64,000 bases of DNA from an uncultured Campylobacter sp. (GCF_938039245.1 NZ_CALHVN010000026.1:1-64000), one strand, 5' to 3'. Shown: positions 17,518-26,692, numbered from the stretch's first letter. Numbers and translations: made by a program. The notes: generated from the sequence alone by a model not told the origin.

Positions 17518-17549
17518 AAATTTAAGCCGAATCAAATCGGCTTAAATTT
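17518..17549. terminator. Strong hairpin after the SurA-like gene
   Basis: Thirteen perfectly paired bases (AAATTTAAGCCGA with TCGGCTTAAATTT) around a six-base loop. It is placed four bases beyond the stop of the minus-strand chaperone gene. The A/T ends give a U-run on both strands, so it may work bidirectionally. Confidence 0.8.
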
Positions 17550-17553
17550 GAGT

Positions 17554-18390
17554 TTAGCGCAGATGTTTGACGTTAGCTTTTGCCAGGAGTTTGTTGAAGT
17601 ATTCGCCGATGACGCGCTCTTGTTCTAGTCTGTAAACCGCGTTCATAGCCTCGTTTTTTACCTCGTCAAAAGACGGTACGACCTGCCCTTTTTTAGCCGC
17701 TACGTAAAACATCTCAAAGCCCTCCGGAGTCTGAAAAATCTGCGTGAAAGTGCCGTCTGCGGTCTGCTGAAATATCTCTCTTAGCTGAGGCGGTATTTGC
17801 TCGCTTTTTAGATCTAGCACGTCCATATGCACGCTGTGGTTGGTGTTCATCGGGGAGCTTTTTCTAGCGACCTCCAAAAAATCAGCCGACGGGGCTACGT
17901 ATCTAGTCACGCTAATATCGCTAAAACGGGCAAATGCGCTAGGATTTTGCTCAAAATACGCTCTAGCGGCGTTTTCTGAAATGTTGATTTTAGCCTCGGA
18001 AAATATGCTTTGATATAGCTTTTCTTGCTTTATGCTTTTTGCGACGTCGTCCTTAAACTGCGCGTAATCTCCGCCCTTTGACGTTACGGCGGAGCGAAGG
18101 CCTGCTACGTTCATACCGCTGTCGTTTGCTATTTTTTCTAGCCTTTGATTTACTTCGTAGTCGCTGGCTTCGATTTTTAAATTTTTGATCTGCGCGGTTT
18201 CTAGCCTATCGCGGATCAGTAAATTTAGAGCGGTCGTCTCATCCGTTTTTAGCTGTGCGGCGGCTTTGCGTAGTTCGTTTATCGTGATGGGTTCGTTTTC
18301 GATAACGACGGCGATGCCGTTTGATATCTGACTAGCGTTAGCCAGACAAAAACTGAGTAAAAACGCGGCGAACGAGATCTTTTTTAACAT
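17554..18390 (-). CDS. SurA-like periplasmic chaperone (Cj1289 type)
   Basis: The 278-aa protein has a signal peptide ending near ANASQ (residues 18-22). It is followed by a SurA-type N-terminal helical domain (VVIENEPITINELRKAAAQL) and a shortened, atypical parvulin-like C-terminal part (TFTQIFQTPEGFEMFYVAAKKG). The position between accBC and gltX matches C. jejuni Cj1289, described as a SurA-like outer-membrane-protein chaperone. The classical parvulin active site is not obvious, so isomerase activity is doubtful and a chaperone role more likely. It diverges from gltX with overlapping promoters. Confidence 0.78.
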   Translation of the reverse strand: MLKKISFAAFLLSFCLANASQISNGIAVVIENEPITINELRKAAAQLKTDETTALNLLIRDRLETAQIKNLKIEASDYEVNQRLEKIANDSGMNVAGLRSAVTSKGGDYAQFKDDVAKSIKQEKLYQSIFSEAKINISENAARAYFEQNPSAFARFSDISVTRYVAPSADFLEVARKSSPMNTNHSVHMDVLDLKSEQIPPQLREIFQQTADGTFTQIFQTPEGFEMFYVAAKKGQVVPSFDEVKNEAMNAVYRLEQERVIGEYFNKLLAKANVKHLR

Positions 18391-18419
18391 ATAAAACCTT
18401 TGTTTAAGTCTAAAGTAAA

Positions 18420-18437
18420 TATAATTTGAGCATTATA
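18420..18437. promoter_or_regulatory. Back-to-back -10 boxes for the chaperone gene and gltX
   Basis: A plus-strand TATAAT at 18420-18425 would start gltX transcription about 45 bp before its ATG. A minus-strand TATAAT at 18437-18432 would start the chaperone gene. The two -10 boxes are only six bases apart, so polymerase binding in the two directions probably excludes itself. Confidence 0.65.
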
Positions 18438-18477
18438 ACATTTTAAATTTAAGCGCAAGCTATAAAGGTAAAATTTA

Positions 18478-19869
18478 ATGCAAAATCCAAAAATAGTAAC
18501 CAGATTTGCGCCATCCCCGACGGGCTACTTGCACATCGGCGGACTAAGAACAGCGCTATATAACTATCTCTACGCGCGCAAAAACGGCGGGAAATTTCTG
18601 CTACGTATCGAAGATACCGACCTAAAACGCAACTCCGAAGAGGCAACGCAAGCGATAAAAGAGGCCTTTGCCTGGTGCGGGCTAGATCACGACGGCGAGG
18701 TGACGTATCAGTCGCGTAGATTTGACGTGTATAAAGAGTACGTAGAAAAGCTGCTAGCCGAGGGCAAAGCCTACAAATGCTACATGAGCAAAGACGAGCT
18801 AGACGCTCTGCGCGCCGAGCAAGAAGCCAGAAAAGAAAGACCCAAATACGACAATCGCTACCGCGAATTTACGGGTACTCCGCCTGCAGGAGTAGAGCCC
18901 GTAATTCGTATCAAAGCGCCTCTAAGCGGCGAGATAGTGATCGACGACGGCATAAAAGGCGAGGTCAAATTTAGAGTCGAGGATATCCTGGATGATTTCA
19001 TCATCGCGCGTAGCGACGGCACGCCGACCTATAACTTTACGGTCGTGATAGACGATGCGCTGATGGGAGTAACAGACGTCATCCGCGGCGACGATCACCT
19101 CTCAAATACCCCGAAACAAATCGTGCTTTACGATGCGCTGGGCTTTAAAGCGCCGAAATTTTACCACGTCGCGATGATAAACGGCGAGGACGGCAGCAAA
19201 CTAAGCAAACGCCACGGCGCAACCGACGTGATGGAGTATAAGCGAATGGGTTATCTGCCCGAAGCTCTTTTAAATTTTCTCGTGCGCCTAGGCTGGAGCC
19301 ACGGAAACGACGAAATTTTCGGTATGGACGATATGCTAAAGTACTTCGATCCGCACGATATAAACAAGAGCTCAAGCACCTATAACGCAAGCAAGTTAGA
19401 GTGGCTAAACGCCCACTATATCAAGACTTTGCCCTACGAGAGGCTGGCAAGCGAGATGCTTGAATTTGAGATAGATTTTAAAGCGATGTCAAAGGGCGAG
19501 GTGCTGTTAAATTCATTGCGCGAGCGCTCAAAAACACTAGTTGAAATGAGCCAAAGCGCAAGGACGATCATAAACGCTCCAAGCGCATACGACGAAAAAG
19601 CATACGCTAAATTTATCACGCCCCAAAGTAAGGAAAATTTGGCTAAATTTGCCGAAATTTTAGACGAAAATTTAGACGCCAAAGGCTACGAGGAGATGAC
19701 GGCTAAATTTTTAGAAGCAAACGGCTTAAAGCTAAAAGACCTAGCTCAGGCGCTTCGCGTCGCGCTAACGGGAAATAGCGTAAGCCCGGGGATATTTGAG
19801 GTGCTCGAAGTTTTGGGCGCGGACGAGACGAAAAAAAGAATAAAAAATATTTTAAAGGAGAATAAATGA
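18478..19869 (+). CDS. gltX: Glutamyl-tRNA synthetase
   Basis: Charges tRNA-Glu (and often tRNA-Gln, for later amidation, in epsilonproteobacteria). The 463-aa class I synthetase has the HIGH-type motif PTGYLHIGGLRTAL at about residues 13-26 and the KMSKS-type motif SKLSKRHGA near 240-248. Campylobacters carry two GltX-like enzymes, one sometimes restricted to tRNA-Gln; the conserved location next to the SurA-like gene corresponds to Cj1288, but which specificity applies cannot be read here. It overlaps the malic enzyme ORF by 4 bp (ATGA). Confidence 0.95.
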   Translation: MQNPKIVTRFAPSPTGYLHIGGLRTALYNYLYARKNGGKFLLRIEDTDLKRNSEEATQAIKEAFAWCGLDHDGEVTYQSRRFDVYKEYVEKLLAEGKAYKCYMSKDELDALRAEQEARKERPKYDNRYREFTGTPPAGVEPVIRIKAPLSGEIVIDDGIKGEVKFRVEDILDDFIIARSDGTPTYNFTVVIDDALMGVTDVIRGDDHLSNTPKQIVLYDALGFKAPKFYHVAMINGEDGSKLSKRHGATDVMEYKRMGYLPEALLNFLVRLGWSHGNDEIFGMDDMLKYFDPHDINKSSSTYNASKLEWLNAHYIKTLPYERLASEMLEFEIDFKAMSKGEVLLNSLRERSKTLVEMSQSARTIINAPSAYDEKAYAKFITPQSKENLAKFAEILDENLDAKGYEEMTAKFLEANGLKLKDLAQALRVALTGNSVSPGIFEVLEVLGADETKKRIKNILKENK

Positions 19870-21119
19870 CACACGTAACTAACGAAGAGGCACTCGCGTA
19901 TCACGAGGGCGGTAAAATAGAGATAAAAGTAAAAACCCCGTGCGCCACGGCAAGAGACCTATCTATGGCCTATACGCCGGGCGTTGCGGTACCGTGCAAG
20001 CAGATAGAAGCCGACAACGAACTAGCCTACAAATACACCAACAAGGCAAATTTAGTAGCCGTCATCACCGACGGTACGGCCGTGCTAGGCCTAGGCGATA
20101 TCGGCGCGGTAGCTGGCAAACCCGTGATGGAGGGCAAGGCGGTTTTGTTTAAAAAATTTGCAAACGTAGATGCATTCGACATCGAGCTAGACGAGCATGA
20201 TCCTGATAAGATCGTAGAGATCTGCAAGGCTCTAGCTCCGACTTTCGGCGGTATAAATTTAGAAGATATCCGCGCTCCGAAGTGCTTTGAGATCGAGCGC
20301 AAACTACAAGAAGCAGTCGATATCCCGGTCATGCACGACGATCAGCACGGCACGGCGATGATAACAAGCGCGGGCATAATAAACGCGATGGAGATCTCCG
20401 GCAAAGACATCTCTAAAATCAAAATCGTAGTTAGCGGCGCAGGTGCTGCAGGTATCGCATGCGCGAAGATGTACAAGGCTCTGGGCGCAAAACACATCGT
20501 GATGGTAGATAGCAAAGGCGTGATCCACAAAGGCCGCACCGATCTCACTCCGGAAAAGGTCGAATTCGCCCTCGAAACTACAGATAGAACGCTAGCGGAC
20601 GCGATGAAGGGCGCGGATATGTTCCTAGGCCTATCAAAACCAGGCGTCGTAACTAAGGAAATGGTCGCGTCGATGAACGACGAGCCGATTATTTTCGCAC
20701 TTGCTAACCCGACTCCCGAAATCTTCCCCGAAGACGTAGCTAGCGTGCGAAACGACGTGATGATGGGTACCGGCCGCAGCGACTATCCAAACCAAGTAAA
20801 TAACGTTCTTGGCTTTCCGTTTATATTCCGCGGAGCGCTTGACGTCAGAGCCAAAAAGATCACCGAAAATATGAAAATGGCTGCGGCACGCGCGCTTGCA
20901 AATTTGGCCAAAGAGCCCGTGCCTGCTGAGGTTTGTGCGGCGTTTGGCGTAAAAGAGCTAAAATTCGGCAAAGACTACATCATACCAAAACCGTTTGACA
21001 ATCGCGTGCTTTTAGCCGTGGCTCCTGCGGTAGCGCAGGCTGCGGTAAAGGACGGCGTAGCTAGAGTAAAAAATTTTGACGTCGAAGCGTATAGAGCGAG
21101 TCTGGCGAAGTTATTTTAG
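19866..21119 (+). CDS. mae: Malic enzyme (malate dehydrogenase, decarboxylating)
   Basis: Oxidatively decarboxylates malate to pyruvate with NAD(P)+, linking TCA acids to gluconeogenesis or NADPH. The 417-aa short bacterial form has YTPGVAVPC at about residues 37-45, VITDGTAVLGLGDIG at 66-80, the catalytic region VMHDDQHGTA at about 155-164, and the nucleotide-binding VVSGAGAAGIAC near 187-198. It is translationally coupled to gltX. With Mqo it gives two routes for malate use. Confidence 0.96.
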   Translation: MTHVTNEEALAYHEGGKIEIKVKTPCATARDLSMAYTPGVAVPCKQIEADNELAYKYTNKANLVAVITDGTAVLGLGDIGAVAGKPVMEGKAVLFKKFANVDAFDIELDEHDPDKIVEICKALAPTFGGINLEDIRAPKCFEIERKLQEAVDIPVMHDDQHGTAMITSAGIINAMEISGKDISKIKIVVSGAGAAGIACAKMYKALGAKHIVMVDSKGVIHKGRTDLTPEKVEFALETTDRTLADAMKGADMFLGLSKPGVVTKEMVASMNDEPIIFALANPTPEIFPEDVASVRNDVMMGTGRSDYPNQVNNVLGFPFIFRGALDVRAKKITENMKMAAARALANLAKEPVPAEVCAAFGVKELKFGKDYIIPKPFDNRVLLAVAPAVAQAAVKDGVARVKNFDVEAYRASLAKLF

Positions 21120-21490
21120 TTAAATTTGCGAGGCGCCTTGCTCGCCGTTCTTAGCTTTTAAAGGCTGCGGCGAGCGAGGCTAGCCTGCGCTAAATTTATT
21201 AATTTTGCTACGCGCTTTGGCTTTGTTAAAAAGTCTAAAATTTAGAGCGGCTCGCCGGGCTAAATTTAGCCTTGTTTTATCGCGCGCCGTTTTTGCTCTG
21301 AGCCAAATGCCACAAGCTCGCAAACCCGTCTAACGGGGAGCTAAATTTTGCCCGCTCATAGCCTCTTAGCCGCGAGCAAGCCTTACGCGCGAAACGAGTG
21401 GTTTGCGAATTTTACGACTCAAAACGGTAAAATTTAAAAAGCCCTAGCCTAGCGTTTTTTAAATTTTATCCGCTAAATTTAAGGATCATT
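21120..21490. other. mae-upp spacer with a long hairpin
   Basis: Positions 21136-21179 form a 12-bp stem (CCTTGCTCGCCG with CGGCGAGCGAGG, one mismatch) around a loop that can itself fold (AGC...GCT). It is probably the end of the gltX-mae operon, although a clear T-run is lacking. The remaining 300 bp show no gene. AAGGATCATT before the upp ATG is the ribosome site. Confidence 0.55.
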
Positions 21491-22150
21491 ATGAAAAATT
21501 TCACCGCCGCCGATGCCGCCGAACTACCAAACGTCCGCCTAGTCTCTCACCCGCTCATCGAGCATAAGCTAGCTATTTTGCGAGACGCCTCGACGCCGAC
21601 CTTTCAGTTTAGGATGCTAGTCGACGAGATCAGCCACCTGATGATATTTGAGGCGACGCGCGATCTGGCGCTAAAAGACGTGAGCGTGCAGACCCCCGTC
21701 GCGCAGGCGCAGGCTAAAAAGCTAGCGACGAAGGTCATGATCTGCCCTATTTTGCGCGCCGCGCTGGGGATGTTAGAGAGCGTTTTTAAAATCATACCAA
21801 ACGCCAGCGTCGGATTTTTGGGCTTTCAGCGGAACGAAAAGACCGCGCAGGCCGAGTTTTTCTACGCTAAACTGCCCGCAGACGCCGGCGAGCGCGTCGC
21901 TATCGTCATCGATCCGATGTTTGCTACCGGCGGCACGGCGATAGACGCGGTCAAATTTTTACGCGAAAAAGGCGTAAAGCGGATCAAATTTATCTCCGTT
22001 ATCGCCGCGCCCGAGGGCTTAAAAAGATTTAGCGAGATTTATCCGGACGTGAGCGTTTATACCGCCGCGATCGACGAGAGGCTAAACGAAAAAAACTACA
22101 TCGTGCCGGGCCTTGGCGACGCGGGAGACCGCGTGTTTAATACCTTGTAA
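21491..22150 (+). CDS. upp: Uracil phosphoribosyltransferase
   Basis: Pyrimidine salvage: uracil plus PRPP gives UMP. The 219-aa protein carries the family core VRLVSHPLIEHKLAILRD near the start, MICPILRAALGM near residues 82-93, and the PRPP loop IDPMFATGGTAIDA near 139-152. The N-terminus is about 11 residues longer than usual (MKNFTAADAAELPN), but AAGGAT upstream of ATG 21491 supports it. It follows mae as in C. jejuni, but here with its own spacer. Confidence 0.96.
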   Translation: MKNFTAADAAELPNVRLVSHPLIEHKLAILRDASTPTFQFRMLVDEISHLMIFEATRDLALKDVSVQTPVAQAQAKKLATKVMICPILRAALGMLESVFKIIPNASVGFLGFQRNEKTAQAEFFYAKLPADAGERVAIVIDPMFATGGTAIDAVKFLREKGVKRIKFISVIAAPEGLKRFSEIYPDVSVYTAAIDERLNEKNYIVPGLGDAGDRVFNTL

Positions 22151-22440
22151 ATAGCGCGTTTTTTTGAGCGCCTTTAAATGAGCTAGAAAATTCGCCCTGC
22201 GACGGGCTATACGTCAAGTCTTGGGATGAAATTTTCGCCACGGCATTTAAATCCGCCTAAAAATTTCGGCGCTCGTTTTTCTTGCGCCGTTTTTTAGCAA
22301 AAGCCGACTTTCCCAGCATTTCGCGTACTTCCGCTTATTTTTCACGCTCAAATTTGCGCTCGCCCAAATTTTGAATTAAATTTCGGCAAATTTTACGTTC
22401 ATGGCAAAATACGAATAAAAATTTCAGATCGATTTTTCTA

Positions 22441-22777
22441 AAATTGCTCAAATCAAAACTAAAAGAACGCGGCTTTATCAAGCTAACCGACGCGAAATTT
22501 ATCTATAAAAGCGCGGATATGGGCTACAAAAAAGCAGATACTCGATATGTTTTTTAACTTGTATTTTAAAAATCAGCCGCAAACGCCGAGTATCGCGAGG
22601 TTTTGCGGGCGCAAGACATCAGCGGTAGTTTATCCCTAGTTTAAGCATTTGATAAGAGGCGTAAATTTTGACGAAAAAGGTAACGAGGAAGAGTGCGCCG
22701 AGTTTATCCGCTCTAGGCTCGCTCATGCTCCCCTAAATCAAAAAATTCGCTACCAAAAAAAGGGGGGGGGCGTATAG
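22441..22777 (+). pseudogene. Multiply frameshifted remnant of an unidentified gene
   Basis: Coding-like fragments follow one another in different plus-strand frames. First comes ERGFIKLTDAKFIYKSADMG, ending at a stop near 22556. A middle piece around NAEYREVLRAQDISG follows, then FKHLIRGVNFDEKGNEEE with EFIRSRLAHAPLNQKIRYQKK, which runs into the G9 tract. Codon choice looks like the local genome, so I read this as a decayed gene, not noise. I do not recognise the family. Confidence 0.35.
22762..22770 (+). repeat. G9 homopolymer
   Basis: Nine G residues after seven A residues. Tracts like this are the usual slip sites of Campylobacter contingency genes. It lies at the 3' end of a decayed reading frame; one extra G would move the stop from 22777 to about 22792. 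There is no intact gene directly behind it for about 300 bp. Confidence 0.8.
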
Positions 22778-23075
22778 GCGCTGATAGATAAATACGCGCC
22801 GTAAAAGTGCGAATTTGGCAAAAATCTGCCGAATTTTTAAAATTTACGCTAAAATCGCGGCTAGATTTGCGTAGCGTAAAAAAGGCACTAAAATCAAGAT
22901 TAAATTTGATAGATTTTGCCCTCTGCCAAACCTTCAAATTTAAAACCTGCCTTAGCCCTAAGTTTGCCGCATCGCAAAATAAGGGTCGCTACCGCCAAAA
23001 GCGAGCTAAATTTAGCCGTCAAAGGGCAAATTTACCGAGCGGAACGCGCTTTAAATTTCACTAAAAAGGTCTTTT

Positions 23076-23606
23076 TTGAATAAACAAATTTTACGAAACG
23101 TCATCTTGCCGCTAGCCGTTTTATTGCTAGCGGCGCTGTTTAAATTTCTATCTCCAAGCGACTTGGCCGCTCCAGGTCAAAATCAGCCGCAAAGCGAATT
23201 TAGAGGCGGCGGCGCAGAGAAAAATGTAGCCGCCGCACCGAGCGTAAACGTCGTAAAAGACGGCGTCTACACCTCAAAAGACGAGGTTGCGGCGTATATT
23301 TATAGATTCGGCGGGTTGCCGCGAAACTTCATCACAAAAAAAGAAGCCCTCGCGCTCGGATGGGACGCTAAAAGCGGCAATCTATGGCAGGTCGCGGACA
23401 AAAAAAGCATCGGCGGCGACCGCTTTTCAAACAGAGAAAAAAGGCTGCCCGAGGCTAGCGGGCGCAAGTGGTTTGAGTGCGATATCGGATATGGCGGAGG
23501 ACGGCGCGGAGCCGAGCGCATCGTATTTTCTAACGACGGGCTGATCTACTACACGCCCGATCATTACGAGAACTTTTATCTACTTTATGAGCGGAGGCGG
23601 CAGTGA
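23076..23606 (+). CDS. Barnase-family ribonuclease toxin with N-terminal membrane/export segment
   Basis: Predicted guanyl-preferring endoribonuclease, 176 aa. TTG start after AAAAAGG. A hydrophobic export or anchor segment occupies residues 9-25 (VILPLAVLLLAALFKFL), then a flexible linker to about 60. The catalytic domain aligns closely with barnase: NFITKKEALALGWDAKSGNL, then KSIGGDRFSNREKRLP, then the GGRRGAERIVFSNDG stretch. The catalytic triad is E134, R148 and H163 (PDHYENF), with R144 as the second barnase arginine. The gene overlaps a barstar gene by 4 bp. The export signal suggests extracellular or periplasmic action, possibly against neighbours; self-protection would come from the cytoplasmic barstar before export. 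Confidence 0.93.
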   Translation: MNKQILRNVILPLAVLLLAALFKFLSPSDLAAPGQNQPQSEFRGGGAEKNVAAAPSVNVVKDGVYTSKDEVAAYIYRFGGLPRNFITKKEALALGWDAKSGNLWQVADKKSIGGDRFSNREKRLPEASGRKWFECDIGYGGGRRGAERIVFSNDGLIYYTPDHYENFYLLYERRRQ

Positions 23607-23869
23607 AAATCATAACTCTAAACGGCGCGAAAATGCGCGAGAAAACGGCGACCTTTGAGTATCTGGCGCGAAAATTCGGCCTGGGCCCCGAGATAAAAAA
23701 TCTCGATGCACTTTACGACGCGCTCGGCGAGATAAACGAACCCACGCAGATAAATCTAAAAAATCACTCCTCTCTTGCCGCGCTAGGGGGATATGCTGAC
23801 GATCTGATCGCCGTTTTTACCGACCTTGCGGAGGAAAACGAGCGGGTAAAATTTGAGATTTTATCTTGA
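23603..23869 (+). CDS. Barstar-family inhibitor
   Basis: The 88-aa small acidic protein starts at a GTG that overlaps the ribonuclease stop (GTGA). It begins MKIITLNGAKMREKTATFEYLA, has the barstar core ALYDALGEI (compare LWDCLTGW in barstar, residues ~40-48 here) and ends VFTDLAEENERVKFEILS, like the barstar C-terminus FREAKAEGCDITIILS. It is expected to cap the nuclease active site with acidic residues of helix 2. Tight coupling ensures inhibitor is made with the toxin. Confidence 0.92.
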   Translation: MKIITLNGAKMREKTATFEYLARKFGLGPEIKNLDALYDALGEINEPTQINLKNHSSLAALGGYADDLIAVFTDLAEENERVKFEILS

Positions 23870-24434
23870 TTTTTCGGGCCAAATTTAGATCAAACTCGCC
23901 TTTTAAAAACCCAAATTTAATCTCGCTAGAGGATGATTTTAGTTTGCGTTTGGCATTTTAGGCGCAAACTTCCGGCCGCTAGCGCCCGCTTCTTAGCGAG
24001 CATAGGCGCGCTGCAAAAACCGCTCAAAGCCTGACCCAAGCAAAGACAAAAACAGCCGTCAAGCCGTTTATAAAGCCGCAAATTTAGCCCAAAATGCTCC
24101 GTCTGGCGTTAAATTTAGCTCCGAGTCAAGCTCTAGCCTACGATTTTACCAAAACCCAAATGCGAAACTAAGCGAATTTAAACGCCAAATAGCCGTAAAT
24201 TTAGCGTTTTCGCCCTATTTACGGTATAAAGCGGCAAGCAAGTTTTAGGGCGTAAAAGCGCAAAAAAACAAATTTAGCCTGCGGTAAAACGGCGTAAATT
24301 TATCCCTTTGGCAGGCCCGCGCCTTTGCTCCGGGCAAACCGTATCCGGCTCTGATACCGACCTAGCAGGCGGCTTTGTGGCATAAATTTAGACAAAATAA
24401 TATAAAATCGGCCAAATCAAATCCAAGGAAAAAT
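23870..24434. other. Non-coding stretch after barstar
   Basis: About 565 bp, rich in AAATTT words, with no convincing ORF, RNA gene or repeat on either strand. AAGGAA at its end serves the next gene. Confidence 0.5.
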
Positions 24435-25099
24435 ATGACCGAAGTAGAAAAATTTATAAAAAAGCTCCACCGCCTGGAAAAAAGCGGCGATCTGGAGGTC
24501 GAGCATCTACTAAAAGCGCTAAAGATACCGGACCCGGCTCTCATAGAGCCTCTGCGCGAGATGTCTAGGCAGTATGACTGGCAGCCGATGAACGACGACT
24601 TAGTGGTACCGATGGCTGCGTGGGTCGATGCTATCTGCATCTATCTAGAAAGCGGCGTAGCAGGACTGATCAAAGCCATAAACCGCCCAAAGCGGTTTTT
24701 TCGCATAGTTTTTGGCACCATAGAGGAGCTACTGCCGCACACGAGGCCTTGGATGCGTTTTTGCAGCTGGGAGAGGAGTTCGCACGCGGTATCCCGCCTA
24801 AGAAAAAGAGCTTTGCAAAGTGCTATATCTACGCGCTTACGCACTCTTCTCGCAGCATAAAGAGCGAAAAAGTCGGTGCGCGAACGCACGATGCTTTCGC
24901 GCCTATTTTAAAGGGGCTCATCGCAGCAACGATCGGTACGAAGGACGAAATCGTGGCCGAACATGCGGCGATTTGCTTTGAGGCTTTGGGCGATACGAGC
25001 GATACGGAGTATCTAAAGTCTCTAGCCTTTAACGAAAAACGCTACAAAAATATCGGCAAAACCGTCGCAAAAAGGATAATGAAAAAATATGAGCAGTAA
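24435..25099 (+). pseudogene. Frameshifted gene of unknown function beside the barnase module
   Basis: The upstream frame runs from ATG 24435 and begins MTEVEKFIKKLHRLEKSG. Its good sequence ends around RIVFGTIEE. The downstream frame continues EALDAFLQLGEEFARGI to the stop at 25097-25099, ending NIGKTVAKRIMKKYEQ. Loss of one A in a GAGGAAGCT-like sequence at about 24733-24740 would explain the switch. Restored, the protein is about 221 aa, soluble and helix-rich, with HEAT-like pieces such as EIVAEHAAICFEALGD. I do not recognise the family. Its place behind a toxin pair fits an additional immunity or accessory gene, but that is only positional. Confidence 0.6.
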
Positions 25100-25485
25100 G
25101 CCCGGAGTTTGGTTTATGCTTCTGCCGGCTAATAGGAATTTAAAAATGTGCTTTGCTAGTTTAAATTTACGGCGCGAGCGACCCGAATAAATCCGCCCAA
25201 AACAAAGACCTCGGGCTAAATTTATAAGTCCGTCGCCGACAAAAGCAATCGCATCTCATAAAAGCGGCTCCATCAAAGCATGGTGCCGCTTTATCCTTAA
25301 AAATATAGGCGGGACTTAAAGCGTTTATTTTTACGGCACTTTTGTTATATGGATTTATACTTCTGGACGGCTTGGGCTAGATCGCGTATCGGGAAAAAGC
25401 GAAGCGTAAATATGCGGGCTTTTATTTTTGCGGCTCTCAAAAACCCGCACAACCAAAAACGGAATCGTAGATAAAGTCTTTTTGA

Positions 25486-25784
25486 TTAAGGAGTAGAGCT
25501 CTTTTTTAGGGCTTTGGCGGCTTGCTTGTTTTTATGCGATAGAACGTACTGTTTATCCAAGCCCAATGTCAAACCTACATAAGAAAAACCAGGAGCAAGA
25601 AAATCTACCTTATGACTTTTCGGACAGCAATTGTTTTTTGACTTGTTGTATTCCTTTAACCCCTGCTCTGTAGCTTAATCTCGTATTCGGTTAGATCTTT
25701 GTCTCGCATTTGTAGACCAAACCCAGGCACTCTTTTGCGTTTAGAAGGCGCACAAGTCAGACAATAAGTCAGAAAATAAGGCAT
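25486..25784 (-). pseudogene. Small frameshifted gene next to the integrase remnant
   Basis: The minus strand reads from ATG 25784: MPYFLTYCLTCAPSKRKRVP, then DKDLTEYEIKLQ, where the frame closes. The adjacent frame continues EQGLKEYNKSKNNCCPKSHK and GLTLGLDKQYVLSHK to a stop at 25486. Joined at about 25660 it would be some 100 aa with C-x-x-C and C-C-P-x-S-H groups suggestive of metal binding. Family unknown. Its AT-rich codons match the integrase remnant just upstream, so both probably came in with the same element. Confidence 0.45.
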
Positions 25785-25823
25785 TTCGGACGCTTTTGGT
25801 ATTTGGATAATTTTTTATGTAGT

Positions 25824-26484
25824 TTAGAGGATTTTTAAGTCGATAACGTCATCTATGTGGCCGCAACCGTCGCTTTCGGGCAAATCGTAACGGTCGATCA
25901 ATTTTATACAGCCAAAAATATCTCTATTTAGGTAATCTCGAACTCGAGCAAAATACCAAATATGATAAACTAGCTCGAAGAAGTCCCATAATGCAGAATA
26001 TTTGCGAGACGAGAATATAGAGTCGGCAATTTTTCGGATTTCCTTAACGGCGATACTTGTTATCGTTTTTGAGGCTAAATTTGTAAATTTTCCGTTTTTT
26101 GAGGATAGTCGTAGGCTTCCAGCCCACCCCAAAGCATTCGAGATATTTGTCGAATACGAGGGCGAGAGAGTTTTTAGAAATATTAGCGGTAAGGTTAGCC
26201 TCCAGGTATTCATCGGCTAAATTTAAGGCGTCTCGACAAGAAACTTGGGGGAATGTTCCTAAAAACTTCGTCAGAATACCGCTAGAGGCGAAATAGAAGT
26301 CTTTACGAAACTTAATGCGAGTATTACCGATAGAGCGGATATTTAGCCAAAGATTAGGAGTTAAAGCCTGGCGGCTTGCTTTTACGTCCTTTTCTAGACG
26401 ATAATCTCGTATAGCCTCGTCGGGATTAACGCGAAATTTAGCGGTATCGTGCAACTTAGGATTAGAGGTTTTTGCTAGCTTCAT
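25824..26484 (-). pseudogene. Truncated, frameshifted tyrosine-recombinase (P4-type integrase) remnant
   Basis: From ATG 26484 the first frame has a DUF4102-like arm-binding domain, including TKFLGTFPQVSCRDALNLAD (compare LGTYPEVSLAEAR in P4 integrases). At about 26105-26125 the frame changes, and the central SAM-like domain follows as SIAVKEIRKIADSIFSSRKY and FELVYHIWYFARVRDYLNRD. The reading then ends at 25824. The catalytic C-terminal domain (R..HxxR..Y) is missing. It lies about 200 bp from a tRNA operon, the usual target of such integrases. It is therefore a dead remnant of an integrative element. Confidence 0.68.
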
Positions 26485-26558
26485 ATTCAGCTCCGAATCG
26501 TGGATTTCTAATTAATTATAAGAAAACGGAACGATGCCATCATGTTAAGTCTTAAAAA

Positions 26559-26582
26559 ACTCACTAATCTTAGCTAGTGAGT
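26559..26582. terminator. Terminator-like hairpin between the integrase remnant and tRNA-Leu
   Basis: ACTCACTA pairs with TAGTGAGT around an eight-base loop, flanked by an A-run and a T-run (AAAAA before, AGTTTTT after). It lies downstream of the minus-strand tRNA operon and could end that transcript. The word TTTTTAGTGAGT is partly repeated just beyond (26584-26596). Confidence 0.6.
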
Positions 26583-26692
26583 AGTTTTTAGTGAGTAAAA
26601 GAGCGAAAATAGGAAATTTATCGCAATAAGTCCCATTACGGACTACGTCAAAAGCATGTATTTTGGGGAAAGTTTCATATTCGAGAGTCTTA

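Noticed and set aside
22807..23064. 85-aa plus-strand ORF before the barnase gene
   Set aside because: Lys/Arg/Phe-rich translation of AAATTT-rich spacer DNA without start signals.
24300..24380. Possible signal-recognition-particle or tmRNA fragment
   Set aside because: The GC-rich stretch lacks the conserved SRP tetraloop region and any tmRNA tag or tRNA-like end.
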